Source: Pedobacter sp. W3I1 (GTDB lineage: Bacteria; Bacteroidota; Bacteroidia; Sphingobacteriales; Sphingobacteriaceae). Taken from it: 64,000 nucleotides of DNA. Shown in pieces: positions 1-8,527 of this stretch; the first letter of the stretch is position 1; every line of letters begins with the position of its first letter. Under the pieces are notes generated by a model, which worked only from the letters and a program-made list of their open reading frames with translations, had not been told where the DNA came from and ran no database searches. The position numbers and the translations under genes are program-made. Location: NCBI RefSeq assembly GCF_030816015.1, contig NZ_JAUSXN010000001.1, forward strand, positions 4,960,001-5,024,000, written 5' to 3'.

Positions 1-926
1 TGACCAGTATTCTTATAAGCAATCATGACGTGTACAGCACCAATTAGGGTTAACCACGGAATTAATGATGCATTTTCTACAGGATCCCAGGCCCAGAAAC
101 CGCCAAAGTTTAGCGCTTCGTAGGCCCAGAACGAGCCCATAATAATGCCTGTACCCAAAACCATTACTGCAAAAAGTGTCCAGGGCATAGCAGGCTTAAT
201 CCATTCCTTATATCTTTTTTGCCATAAAGCCGCAATTCCGTAAGCGAATGGCACAACCATACTGGCAAAGCCCAAAAACAAAGTTGGCGGATGGATAACC
301 ATCCAATAATTTTGCAATAAAGGATTTAATCCTTTACCATCCGTGATGAACTTAAGGTAATTTTTATAATTTTCAGGATTTGCAAAAACCACAGGTGCCT
401 GTGCTTTTAAATCCATCGCATCTCTTAAAAGGATGAAAGGAGAACTTCCAACACGCTCGCCTAAAATTTCTACGCCTAAAAGCATTGAAGTTAAAAACAC
501 TTGCGAGAAAGCCACAACAGTCATTACCGGACTTTCCCACGATTTAGCTTTCCAGATTAACAATGCCCCCAAAAACGACTGCCAGAAAGCCCAAAGCCAA
601 AAACTACCTTCCTGTCCTTCCCAAAAGGCAGATATAATGTAGTATACTGGAAGTTGTTTTGAAGAGTGAGATTGAACGTAATAGTATTCAAAATAATGAC
701 CAAGCACCAGATAGAATAAAATTGCTCCGATACCTATAATACTAGCAAAGTTAACAAGGTATCCAATGCGGCCTAAGTTCCGCCAGGATTTTTCTTCAAA
801 GTTTTTATCGCGACTGGCAAAAAAATACGATATTGTTGATAGTAATGATGCACTAAATGCCAAAACAATAAAAAACTGTCCGATTTTACCTGGTAACAGG
901 TGTTCGCCTACAAATTGAATATCCAT
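1..926 (-). CDS. ccmF: Cytochrome c maturation protein CcmF (heme lyase subunit), 3' end outside window
   Basis: The protein starts MDIQFVGEHLLPGK at 926 and reads open to the left edge (about 308 codons), so the C-terminal half is missing. It is a multi-spanning inner-membrane protein. The tryptophan-rich heme-handling signature GGFWAWDPVENAS lies near residues 272-285, the hallmark of the CcmF/NrfE/CcsA superfamily. CcmF takes heme from holo-CcmE and attaches it to apocytochrome c CxxCH motifs on the periplasmic side. The start lies only 5 nt after the ccmE stop, so the two are surely co-transcribed. The family call is firm. Confidence 0.93.
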   Translation of the reverse strand, partial: MDIQFVGEHLLPGKIGQFFIVLAFSASLLSTISYFFASRDKNFEEKSWRNLGRIGYLVNFASIIGIGAILFYLVLGHYFEYYYVQSHSSKQLPVYYIISAFWEGQEGSFWLWAFWQSFLGALLIWKAKSWESPVMTVVAFSQVFLTSMLLGVEILGERVGSSPFILLRDAMDLKAQAPVVFANPENYKNYLKFITDGKGLNPLLQNYWMVIHPPTLFLGFASMVVPFAYGIAALWQKRYKEWIKPAMPWTLFAVMVLGTGIIMGSFWAYEALNFGGFWAWDPVENASLIPWLTLIGAVHVMIAYKNTG

Positions 927-931
927 TAAAA

Positions 932-1366
932 TTAGTTATATTTTTTTTCGCCGTACTTCCCTACGGTGTCTACTTTGCCATCTTTATTAACCTCTACCAG
1001 GTTATCGTTATATTTAGATGGGCATTTCATTAAAATTTTCGATGCGTAAAACTTGTCTTTGTTCATCTTGCCGATCAACACCAATTTTTCAGATTTTTCG
1101 AAATCCTGTGGCTTGGTACCAGCGTAAATTACCTCTCTCACTTCTCCCTTTTCATCTTTCATGTGGAATGAAAAATGGTTAGCATCTTTTACGGCATCGT
1201 AGTAAGTGCCCATTGATTTTACCCAATAACCCATAACATGCTCCTCTTTCTCAGAAAGGGTTGCCTGTTTGAAGTTAGAATAGGTATCGGTATTTGCATT
1301 TAAGCTAAATAAAATCCCTACGGAAATTGCGATGGTAATTAATCCAATGATTGCACTTTTCTTCAT
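932..1366 (-). CDS. ccmE: Cytochrome c maturation heme chaperone CcmE, CXXXY variant
   Basis: 144 aa, taking the ATG before KKSAIIGLI as the start; an upstream in-frame ATG at 1423 would add 19 residues before the membrane anchor. There is one N-terminal transmembrane helix, then an OB-fold type periplasmic domain. In the classical protein a His in the (L)xKHxxxY motif binds heme covalently. Here the equivalent stretch reads LMKCPSKY, with Cys115 and Tyr119, so the His is replaced by Cys (CXXXY type, known from archaea and some sulfate reducers). It lies 5 nt upstream of ccmF. A TATCTTTG box is at 1394-1401. Confidence 0.88.
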   Translation of the reverse strand: MKKSAIIGLITIAISVGILFSLNANTDTYSNFKQATLSEKEEHVMGYWVKSMGTYYDAVKDANHFSFHMKDEKGEVREVIYAGTKPQDFEKSEKLVLIGKMNKDKFYASKILMKCPSKYNDNLVEVNKDGKVDTVGKYGEKKYN

Positions 1367-1393
1367 GGTTATACTAATTGTAAAAGCTGGCAA

Positions 1394-1401
1394 CAAAGAT
1401 A
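1394..1401 (-). promoter_or_regulatory. Candidate -7 box of ccmE-ccmF
   Basis: TATCTTTG on the minus strand fits the Bacteroidota -7 consensus TAnnTTTG and would give a 5' leader of about 20 nt before the ccmE ATG at 1366. No clear -33 TTG was found. Confidence 0.4.
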
Positions 1402-1621
1402 GAAAAATAGGCTTAGCCAGCATTCTTTTACATTTTTCTTGTCTTTATATTGACAATTATCTGATTTTTGAAGAAGAAATATTTTTTCCGAAGGCCTATT
1501 TATAACCGATCTTAAGGAATATCTTAAATCGCTTAAAAATTCGCCTTGAAATTATTAAGTTTGGCCTGTCAGATAATCATTCCTTTTTTACATCCCTCAA
1601 TAAAACATAAACCGGATTAAT

Positions 1622-2302
1622 ATGAACTTGAAACAGCTTTATAAGCTTTTGTTATTTATCTTTTTGATACCCATTTTAAGCTCTTGTTTTGAGGTAATTG
1701 AAGAAATTGCCATGAAAAACGACGGAACTGGCAATGTAGTACTTACCATAAACCTAAGCCAGAGCAAAACCAAGGTAGCTTCGGTAATGCTTTTGGATAG
1801 CGTACAAGGCTATAAAGTACCCAGTAAGCAAAAAATTCAACAGGAATTAAATGAAGCCGTTGCCTATTTAAGAAAATCGGAAGGAATTTCGAATGTAAAA
1901 AGCACGAGTGATTTTAATAATTATATCGCAACCATTAGTTTTTCTTTTAAAGATGTTTCGAATATCAATAACATCACCAAAAACATTCTTGCTCAGCAAA
2001 AAATTAAGGCCACCAATACTTCCTCGTACGCTTATAACAAAGCCACTAAAACCTTTAGCCGAAAATATCAGGCAATAGGTACTGCTAAAACGGAATTCAA
2101 TAAATTAAAGGCAAAAGACAAGGCGGTTTTTAACGGCGCAACCTACACCAGCATTTATCGTTTCGAATCGCCTGTAACAAGTAGTACCAATCCGGCATCA
2201 AATGTATCGAAATCTAAAAAAGCAGTGATGTTAAAAAGCAGTATCATGGATTTAATTAATGGAAAAATTAACGTATCTAATTCTATACAATTATCTAAAT
2301 AA
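1622..2302 (+). CDS. Hypothetical lipoprotein
   Basis: 226 aa. A hydrophobic N-terminus ends in the lipobox LSSC, so Cys22 is probably lipidated and the protein anchored in the envelope. The rest is a soluble domain rich in Ser, Thr, Lys and Asn, with an acidic-to-neutral start (EVIEEIAMKNDGTGNVVL) reminiscent of Bacteroidota lipoproteins with a beta-rich repeat. I do not recognise a named family. It precedes two envelope proteins on the same strand (2448 and 4546) and is probably expressed with them. Downstream is a short hairpin at 2306-2333. Confidence 0.75.
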   Translation: MNLKQLYKLLLFIFLIPILSSCFEVIEEIAMKNDGTGNVVLTINLSQSKTKVASVMLLDSVQGYKVPSKQKIQQELNEAVAYLRKSEGISNVKSTSDFNNYIATISFSFKDVSNINNITKNILAQQKIKATNTSSYAYNKATKTFSRKYQAIGTAKTEFNKLKAKDKAVFNGATYTSIYRFESPVTSSTNPASNVSKSKKAVMLKSSIMDLINGKINVSNSIQLSK

Positions 2303-2305
2303 AAT

Positions 2306-2420
2306 GAAACCATCGTGTATTCGCGATAGTTTCACCTCCACTGAAAACAAATTATATTCTAATGAAACCATCATGCGCATACCGTTCACAAACCGAGATG
2401 AATATGCTCATGATAGCTTC
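2306..2420 (+). repeat. Two related hairpin-forming repeats in the gap before the next gene
   Basis: GAAACCATCG at 2306 pairs with CGATAGTTTC ending at 2333 (one wobble). A second copy, GAAACCATCATG at 2364, pairs with CATGATAGCTTC ending at 2420 across a longer loop. Both are followed or preceded by the phrase AAAACAAATTATA...TAATGAAA, which occurs at about 2344 and again just before the next start codon. The region looks like a local duplication of the translation start of the 2448 gene. Confidence 0.55.
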
Positions 2421-2447
2421 ATAACCATTAAAAAACAAATTATACTA

Positions 2448-4472
2448 ATGAAAAAAATTCTAATTACCATCTCTCTTTTCTTATCGTTCAACCTGGCTAA
2501 AGCCCAGGATCTGGTTAAGAAAATACCTTCAAATGCTTTCACCGTTGCCACCATTAAAGGTGATAATATATTTAAGTTAATGTTTGTGAAAGATTTTAAC
2601 GAATCTTTTCTAGGCAAGAAATTATTGACCGAAACTTCAAAATCGCTTGATAAAAACTTTACCAGTATAGAAGACTTCGGCATCAACCTGGAGAAAAACA
2701 TGTATTATTTTAATCAGTTAAGCGATAGTATTACCTATAACTGTTTTCTGATCCCGATAAAAGATGCGACTAAGTTCGAAAGTTTAATTAACAACAAAGA
2801 GAATAAATTTAAAAAGGAAGGCGACGTTCGCACGATGATTTTGCCTGATAGTACGAGTGTTATTAAGTGGAACAATAACATGATGTATTTTGTAACAGGA
2901 AGCATCAGCAGTTCTTTTTTTGCCGATTCAGTTAAATCTGCCCGTTATGGAATTAAGGATATTAGGTTCCAAAGTGACGATGCAATAGCTGCTGATAGCG
3001 CGGCTGTGGCTGTAGATTCTACTTATGCAACGACAGATGAGCCTATGGTAGAGGCAGTTGATGCCCCGGTTATTGAAAAAGTAAAAGTTCGGAAAAAGTC
3101 GGCCGTAAAAAAGAACGCTAAAAAAACTACCAGTAAAAAGAAAAAAGTATTAAAGAAAAAAATCCCTTTAAAACCGCAGTATCAACATGATGATGCAGTG
3201 GCAACCGTTGATGATGCATATGTGGATACTGCGAGTGCCATGACTCCAGTTCACGGTGTAGTAGATGAACAATATGATGCTTACCAGCAAGAACGTGCAG
3301 AGCAAGATGCTAAGAAAAAGAGATTGGCTTTTACCTGGATGACCACTCAGGCTGATCAGATTTTCAATGGTACGTACGAGTCTATCGAAAACAATAAATC
3401 ATACACCGCGAGTTTAGATAACAAAGCCATTGCAGAACTATGGGTGTCGAGTCTTCAAGATGTTTATAATGCGATTTCTCCTGAATTTGGTGCTTATGGT
3501 AAAGCAGGGTTAATGAAAGGGTATGGCAGTTTAAATGCAAAACTTTTTATGGATGATAAAAGTTTCCGCATCTCTACAGGCTTAGAATTGGCGCAGGAAC
3601 AAGCAGATGCTTATAAAAAAATCATGAACAGAAAGTTAAACAAAAACTTTTTGAAATATGTAAACAGCGAAAAAGCCCTTGGTTTTATGAGCTATTCTAT
3701 CGATACCAAAGCTTATCTGGAAGAATTCCCTAAATTAATGAAACAGACCTATGGTTCTTTCCTGGGGGCTAAAATGGATGAAGAAATTGACCTGGGCGCT
3801 GAACTGCTCTCTCTTTTGTTAGATGAAGAAGCTGTTAGCAAAGTAATTAAAGGCGATGCCTTATTTGTAATTAATGGATTAAATACAAAAGACGTTACCT
3901 ACACCACTTACGAATATGATGATGATTACAAACAGAAAGAGGTAACTAAAACCAAAAAAGAAACGTTACCTGATTTCCTTTTCATGTTTTCATCAGAAGA
4001 TCACAGATTGATCAACAAACTGATTAAATATGGCGTAAACAAAAATTATGTATCTGTTGAGAACAACATTTATAAAATACAGGAAAAGAAAAGTCCGATT
4101 GATATTTACTTTATCATTAAAGATGGTATTGTATTTTTCGGTAATTCGTTAACTGAAATGCAGGGTATTAGCAACAACCAGTACAACGGCAACAAATTAA
4201 GTAAACTGCACAAACAACTATTGAGCAAAAATAATTTCAGCTTTTTGTTTAATGCCAAAAACCTGGTGGACAAAGTGCCGGATTCGGAAATTGGTGGTGA
4301 GGAAACCGCTAAGAAGTTTAACAGCACCTTAGAAAAAATGGGCAACGTGTATATGAAATCGAACCCGATAAAAGGTAGGTTGGTTTCGGCAGATATTAGT
4401 GCTGAAATTCCGAACGGACATGAAAATGCATTGAAATATTTGTTCTCGTTAATTGAAAATGCGGCTAAGTAG
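2448..4472 (+). CDS. Secreted hypothetical protein with lysine-rich central linker (DUF4836-like)
   Basis: 674 aa from the ATG at 2448, which gives a clean signal peptide (MKKILITISLFLSFNLAKAQ). The open frame extends 63 codons further upstream but without signal character. The mature part begins KKIPSNAFTVATIKGDN, as in Bacteroidota DUF4836-type envelope proteins. Around residues 175-290 is a low-complexity stretch: acidic and Ala-rich parts flank a very Lys-rich block (about 210-242) that resembles histone-like tails. The downstream 4546 gene is a shorter paralogue lacking this block; both share a YEY(D/N)DD motif in the same region. Function unknown. Confidence 0.75.
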   Translation: MKKILITISLFLSFNLAKAQDLVKKIPSNAFTVATIKGDNIFKLMFVKDFNESFLGKKLLTETSKSLDKNFTSIEDFGINLEKNMYYFNQLSDSITYNCFLIPIKDATKFESLINNKENKFKKEGDVRTMILPDSTSVIKWNNNMMYFVTGSISSSFFADSVKSARYGIKDIRFQSDDAIAADSAAVAVDSTYATTDEPMVEAVDAPVIEKVKVRKKSAVKKNAKKTTSKKKKVLKKKIPLKPQYQHDDAVATVDDAYVDTASAMTPVHGVVDEQYDAYQQERAEQDAKKKRLAFTWMTTQADQIFNGTYESIENNKSYTASLDNKAIAELWVSSLQDVYNAISPEFGAYGKAGLMKGYGSLNAKLFMDDKSFRISTGLELAQEQADAYKKIMNRKLNKNFLKYVNSEKALGFMSYSIDTKAYLEEFPKLMKQTYGSFLGAKMDEEIDLGAELLSLLLDEEAVSKVIKGDALFVINGLNTKDVTYTTYEYDDDYKQKEVTKTKKETLPDFLFMFSSEDHRLINKLIKYGVNKNYVSVENNIYKIQEKKSPIDIYFIIKDGIVFFGNSLTEMQGISNNQYNGNKLSKLHKQLLSKNNFSFLFNAKNLVDKVPDSEIGGEETAKKFNSTLEKMGNVYMKSNPIKGRLVSADISAEIPNGHENALKYLFSLIENAAK

Positions 4473-4545
4473 ATCAGTTGGCAGTTATTGGCAGTTTACA
4501 ATTTACAGTTAACCGATTAACCAATTTAAACAGTTAACCTTTTCT

Positions 4546-5946
4546 ATGAAGAAATTCTTAATAATAACAGCAGCGATAGTAATATTGCTGCTGCTTTCCT
4601 ACTTCTGCTTTTTTAAGTATAGAGAAATTCAGGCTAACAACATATCAATTCCGGTTTCAACCAATGCCTTGCTTAAAATAAATGTTGATGAGTTGTACAA
4701 AACCATTGCTGTGAGTTATATAAAACATCCAAATCAATATTCGGGGGCAGATAAAAAAGGTATCAAAGAAAAGGTAAACGATTTAAATACAGGGTTGAAA
4801 ATCCCGGCAAGCATCTACCTATATAGTTTAAAAGGAAAGGTAAAAACTACTTTTTTTTCGACTTTTGAAATAGCAGATACTTTAGCATTTCATCTTTTTA
4901 TCCAAAAAAAATCTTTTTTGCCATTGATCAAAAAAGATAGTAATTTCTTTCAATCCAAAGATTCGACCTTCTTTATCTTATTTAACAAAACAACTGTCGC
5001 TTTTGCCTATACTCCTAAAAAAGAACAGGTAAAAACTACGCTGGTAGAAATACTGAACCCAAAAAACATGATTAAAGTTGGCGATAGTCGATTTAACGAA
5101 CTTGTAAACCTTTCCGATCATATTTCGTTTCAAAATACCGAGAACTTTAGCAAAATTAATTTTACTGATGGAAAAATTAATTTCAGCAATGAGTTTATCA
5201 ATCAATTGATCGAGCCAGCCGCTAAGCCCCAACACCGGGTTCTAAATCCAGAAAGTACGGTAAGCATGTGGCTAAATGCAAAGTTTAAATCCGATTCACT
5301 TAAGAAAAATCAAACCGGAAGTTCTGCTCTCTTTTCTAAAAATAATTTTTTCAGGTTTTACAAGGATTACCTGGATTTTGAATGGACAAATACCATTACG
5401 CAGGTAGACACTGTTGTTGGGTATGAATATAATGATGATTTTGAAAGGGTTGAAAAAAAAATACTTCAGGACCGTAAGATTCCTTATATCTCCATGAATG
5501 TGGCTGCTAATGACCGGGAAGTAAGCGATTACCTTAAATCATTAGGCGCGTTGGATCAGTCGACAGGAAAGATTAGCAGCGCTATCATTCCGTTGTACCA
5601 GGTTTACTTTAAAGGTAACAATGGTAATGTTCTGTTAAGTACTGTAAAAAGCGCTAAACCTGATCTAAAAAGGGCATTATCAAACGATTTCTTCTATTTT
5701 AAAGTAGATTTTAAAAAGTTGATTAAACAAACTCCAATGCCCGTAATTGCTGATAAACTGGGTACTTTTAGTCAACTGGAGATCAAAGCTAAAGGCATAG
5801 GAAAAGACAAAGTCAAATTGGAATCGGAACTTTCATTTTTAAACAAGGATGCCAACGCCTTGATCCAACTTTTAAAAACATTTAGAAATGGCCTCAACAA
5901 TACTTTAAATTTTAATTTTTCTGTTGGTAGTCCGGCAAGCAAGTAA
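4546..5946 (+). CDS. Membrane-anchored hypothetical protein, paralogue of the upstream gene
   Basis: 466 aa. One N-terminal transmembrane anchor (residues 4-24), then an extracytoplasmic domain starting ISIPVSTNALLKINVDELYK. The start resembles IPSNAFTVATIKGDNIFK of the 2448 gene, and GYEYNDDFERVEKK matches YEYDDDYKQKEVTK there, so the two are likely tandem paralogues. The spacing is 73 nt and contains a common dispersed repeat (runs of GGCAGTT and ACAGTTAACC). No enzymatic motif is visible; the function is unknown. Confidence 0.72.
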   Translation: MKKFLIITAAIVILLLLSYFCFFKYREIQANNISIPVSTNALLKINVDELYKTIAVSYIKHPNQYSGADKKGIKEKVNDLNTGLKIPASIYLYSLKGKVKTTFFSTFEIADTLAFHLFIQKKSFLPLIKKDSNFFQSKDSTFFILFNKTTVAFAYTPKKEQVKTTLVEILNPKNMIKVGDSRFNELVNLSDHISFQNTENFSKINFTDGKINFSNEFINQLIEPAAKPQHRVLNPESTVSMWLNAKFKSDSLKKNQTGSSALFSKNNFFRFYKDYLDFEWTNTITQVDTVVGYEYNDDFERVEKKILQDRKIPYISMNVAANDREVSDYLKSLGALDQSTGKISSAIIPLYQVYFKGNNGNVLLSTVKSAKPDLKRALSNDFFYFKVDFKKLIKQTPMPVIADKLGTFSQLEIKAKGIGKDKVKLESELSFLNKDANALIQLLKTFRNGLNNTLNFNFSVGSPASK

Positions 5947-6445
5947 GGTTTTCCCGCAGATTTAAGATGATTTACGCAGACTATAATTGTTTGCGGTATC
6001 AATAAAAATAACATTAGTCCTTCTACAGGCTATCCAATGACAGATTCTAATAGAAAGTTCCTCCTCGCAATGACGATAATCTGAGAAGATTTATCTCCTT
6101 AAAATCTCATGTTATTTTAATTGATTTTTATACATTCACTTGTTTGGTAAGCCACCAAACAAGGATTCGGTAATTGCCCTTTGTATCTAAACCTGATGGG
6201 ACGGATGCCGATCCTTCATCGGCAGGAGGTACAGCGGGACCAACCCACCCCTATGCAATACAGGCCATTCATTTCCAAAGCAAAAAAAGCTAGAAATGGT
6301 TTACACAGTCAGCTAAAGATTCAGACCGGAGTTTGTGATAGCGAACTTTGTCACAAAAAAGCCCTGCAGTTTAACCCTGCAAGGCTTCATAATAAGATTG
6401 CCACATCCCGATAAAGGATCGGGATTCGCAATGACGATTAGTTGA
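5947..6445. repeat. Gene-free interval with dispersed repeats and hairpins
   Basis: It holds a CGCAGATTTAAGATGATTTA-type repeat (a second copy is near 17459), a perfect 10-bp hairpin at 6139-6163 (CTTGTTTGGT, loop AAGCC), a 7-bp hairpin TGCCGAT/ATCGGCA near 6205-6225, two copies of TCGCAATGACGAT, and the gdhA terminator. The 77-codon plus-strand ORF at 6181-6414 has no coding character and is not called. Confidence 0.5.
6353..6386 (-). terminator. Rho-independent terminator of gdhA
   Basis: Read on the minus strand, AGCCTTGCAG pairs with CTGCAGGGCT (one wobble) around a short loop and is followed directly by TTTTTTG. It lies 60 nt past the gdhA stop codon. Confidence 0.75.
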
Positions 6446-7868
6446 TTATGGCCAAACGCCTAAATTCATATAAGAAACTGCAATTTTATCGATTGAATTT
6501 ACAAAAGCAGCTGTCCGCAAGGTTTGGGTTGCTGGTTTGTTCATTAACGTTTCGCGGATCTCGTGATAAGAATGAATCATAGTATCTTCTAAACCCGAAT
6601 TTACCAGTTCCATTTCAGATGCGCCTTTAACAATCATTAAACGGTGCTCAGGAAGGATAGTTTTACCGGTTAAGTTTTCTAAAGTATTAATTAGATTCGC
6701 ATTTGAGTTGGCTGCATAACGGTTCTCCATACGGCCAAAGGCCACGTGAGAAAGATTTTTCAGCCATTCGAAATAAGAAACCGTAACACCACCTGCATTG
6801 CAATACATATCAGGAATGATGATACCGCCCATTTCGGTAAATATGGTTTCGGCCTCTGGTGTAGTTGGACCATTTGCACCTTCAGCAATAATTTTCGCCT
6901 TGATATTACGGATATTAAGCTCGGTGAATTGATTTTCAAGAGCAGCAGGAACAATGATATCACAATCTTGTTCTAAACCTTCCATCGAGTTTTTAAAGTC
7001 TTTAGCACCAGGGAAGCCTAAAATCGATCCGGTGTTTTTACGGTGTGCAAAAACCTCATCCACATTTAATCCGTCGGCATTATAAATAGCCCCTTCAAAC
7101 TCGCATAAACCTACAATGGTAGCACCAAATTCGGCTAAGAATTTAGCCGAGTGGTAGCCCACATTACCTAATCCCTGAACAATTACTCTTTTATCGCCTA
7201 AGCCAGCTTTAAAACCGATTTTAGCCATATCCTCAGCTACATCTACACATTCACGTACGGCATAAGCCACGCCACGCCCAGTAGCTTCTTTACGACCACG
7301 GATTCCGTGTAAAGCAATTGGCTTACCAGTTACACAACCTAATGCATCTAACTGACCAGGATTCATGGTCATATAGGTGTCGGCTATCCAGCTCATTTCG
7401 CGTTCACCCGACCCATAGTCAGGAGCAGGAACATCAATACCAGGGCCAATAAAGTTTTTCTTAATTAATTCTGTTGTATAACGGGCGGGTGATGGTTTCT
7501 AATTCGGCAACACTGTATTGTTTAGTGTTAATTTTAATGCCACCTTTTGCGCCACCAAATGGAACGTTAACAATGGCACACTTGTAGGTCATTAAGGCTG
7601 CAAGTGCCATCACCTCATCTTCGTTTACCATTTCACTGTAACGGATACCACCCTTTGTAGGGCTCATGTGATGAGAGTGTTCTACACGCCAGGCATCAAT
7701 TACTTCAAAACCGTTTCCGCGGCGGATTGGGAACTGGAAACGATATACACTATTACATGTTTTAATCTGGTTCAATAAACCTTCCGGATGATTGGTGAAT
7801 TGAGCCGCACTGTCAAAGTTCTTACAAACATCTGCAAAGAACTTGTTCTCGTCTGCTAGATTAGCCAT
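6446..7868 (-). pseudogene. gdhA: Glutamate dehydrogenase, split by a one-base frameshift
   Basis: The N-terminal part (from MANLADENKFFADV, start 7868) stops at 7461 after LETITRPLYNRIN. The C-terminal part resumes in another frame and ends at 6446. Removing one base from the GGG run at 7483-7485 joins them without a gap: LETITRRYTTELIKKNFIG, then PGIDVPAPDYGSGEREMSW. The restored protein has about 473 aa with the catalytic-lysine region GGAKGGIKI and the Rossmann motif QGLGNVGYH. The enzyme interconverts glutamate and 2-oxoglutarate plus ammonia. As written the gene is broken; a sequencing or assembly error is a serious alternative because both halves are perfectly conserved. A strong terminator follows. 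Confidence 0.9.
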
Positions 7869-8306
7869 TATTTATTTTTTATATTGAATAAGTTTTCGAT
7901 GCAAAATTGCCTAAAAAAACCGCACATATCCAAATGGAAAAAGACTTAGTGTAAAGCAAACACCACTCTATTTTAGCCTAATAATAGCTTTTATACCCAT
8001 AATAGAAAACTGTTCAAAAACCATACTTAAACACCTTTAAATGCAGGTATCTTGTTTAATAAGCCCCATAAAAACGACTATCTTTATAGGTTTCATTACG
8101 ACTTATTTTGATCAAAAAAAATTATAAAAAAAATATTCACAAGGGCATTTTATTATGAGACTAATTATTTGAAACACAAAAATGCCTTTATAATTACGAA
8201 TATTATAAATTTTTCATCAGAAATAAGGCGTAAAAAAAGGAGATCAAATAATTTGATCTCCTTTAAAATTTAATCCGGACAAACCGTAATCATCATCCAA
8301 TTTATG
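7869..8306. other. AT-rich intergenic region upstream of gdhA
   Basis: 438 nt without a plausible gene. It should contain the gdhA promoter (minus strand) and ends with the terminator of the ccmB-ccmC-ccmD run. Nothing else recognisable was seen. Confidence 0.6.
8232..8264 (-). terminator. Terminator of the ccmB-ccmC-ccmD run
   Basis: A perfect 13-bp stem, AAAGGAGATCAAA against TTTGATCTCCTTT with a 3-nt loop, is followed on the minus strand by a run of T. It sits 43 nt beyond the stop of the ccmD-like gene. Confidence 0.8.
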
Positions 8307-8525
8307 TTATTTTTCGATATGGTTTTCTTTTTCGATTTTCTTCAATCTTTTGTCAATAGAGAAAAGATAGGCAAGCAAGCCAACTAGTATAATTACGATA
8401 CAGATTACCACAACGTAAATTTTTCCGCTGCTGCGAAGGCTATCAGCCATTTCTACTCCATTATCCTGGGCAAATAACTGCAGGGCTGTCATCATTAATA
8501 TCAGGGAGAAAAATATCTTCTTCAT
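8307..8525 (-). CDS. ccmD: CcmD-family small membrane protein
   Basis: 72 aa. A signal-type N-terminus (MKKIFFSLILMMTALQLFAQ), a short periplasmic stretch, a transmembrane helix (about 35-57), then a basic cytoplasmic tail KRLKKIEKE. Size, topology and position 2 nt after ccmC match the Bacteroidota CcmD family, which is thought to help CcmC release holo-CcmE. It differs from proteobacterial CcmD in having a cleavable-looking leader. Assignment rests mainly on context. Confidence 0.75.
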   Translation of the reverse strand: MKKIFFSLILMMTALQLFAQDNGVEMADSLRSSGKIYVVVICIVIILVGLLAYLFSIDKRLKKIEKENHIEK

Positions 8526-8527
8526 TT

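Noticed and set aside
433..642. 69-codon plus-strand ORF
   Set aside because: It is antisense to ccmF, which has clear family motifs here.
6181..6414. 77-codon plus-strand ORF beyond gdhA
   Set aside because: It spans hairpins, repeats and the gdhA terminator and shows no protein-like composition or family motif.
6446..7868. Programmed ribosomal frameshift in gdhA
   Set aside because: No slippery heptamer or stimulatory structure is seen and GDH is not known to use one; mutation or sequence error is simpler.
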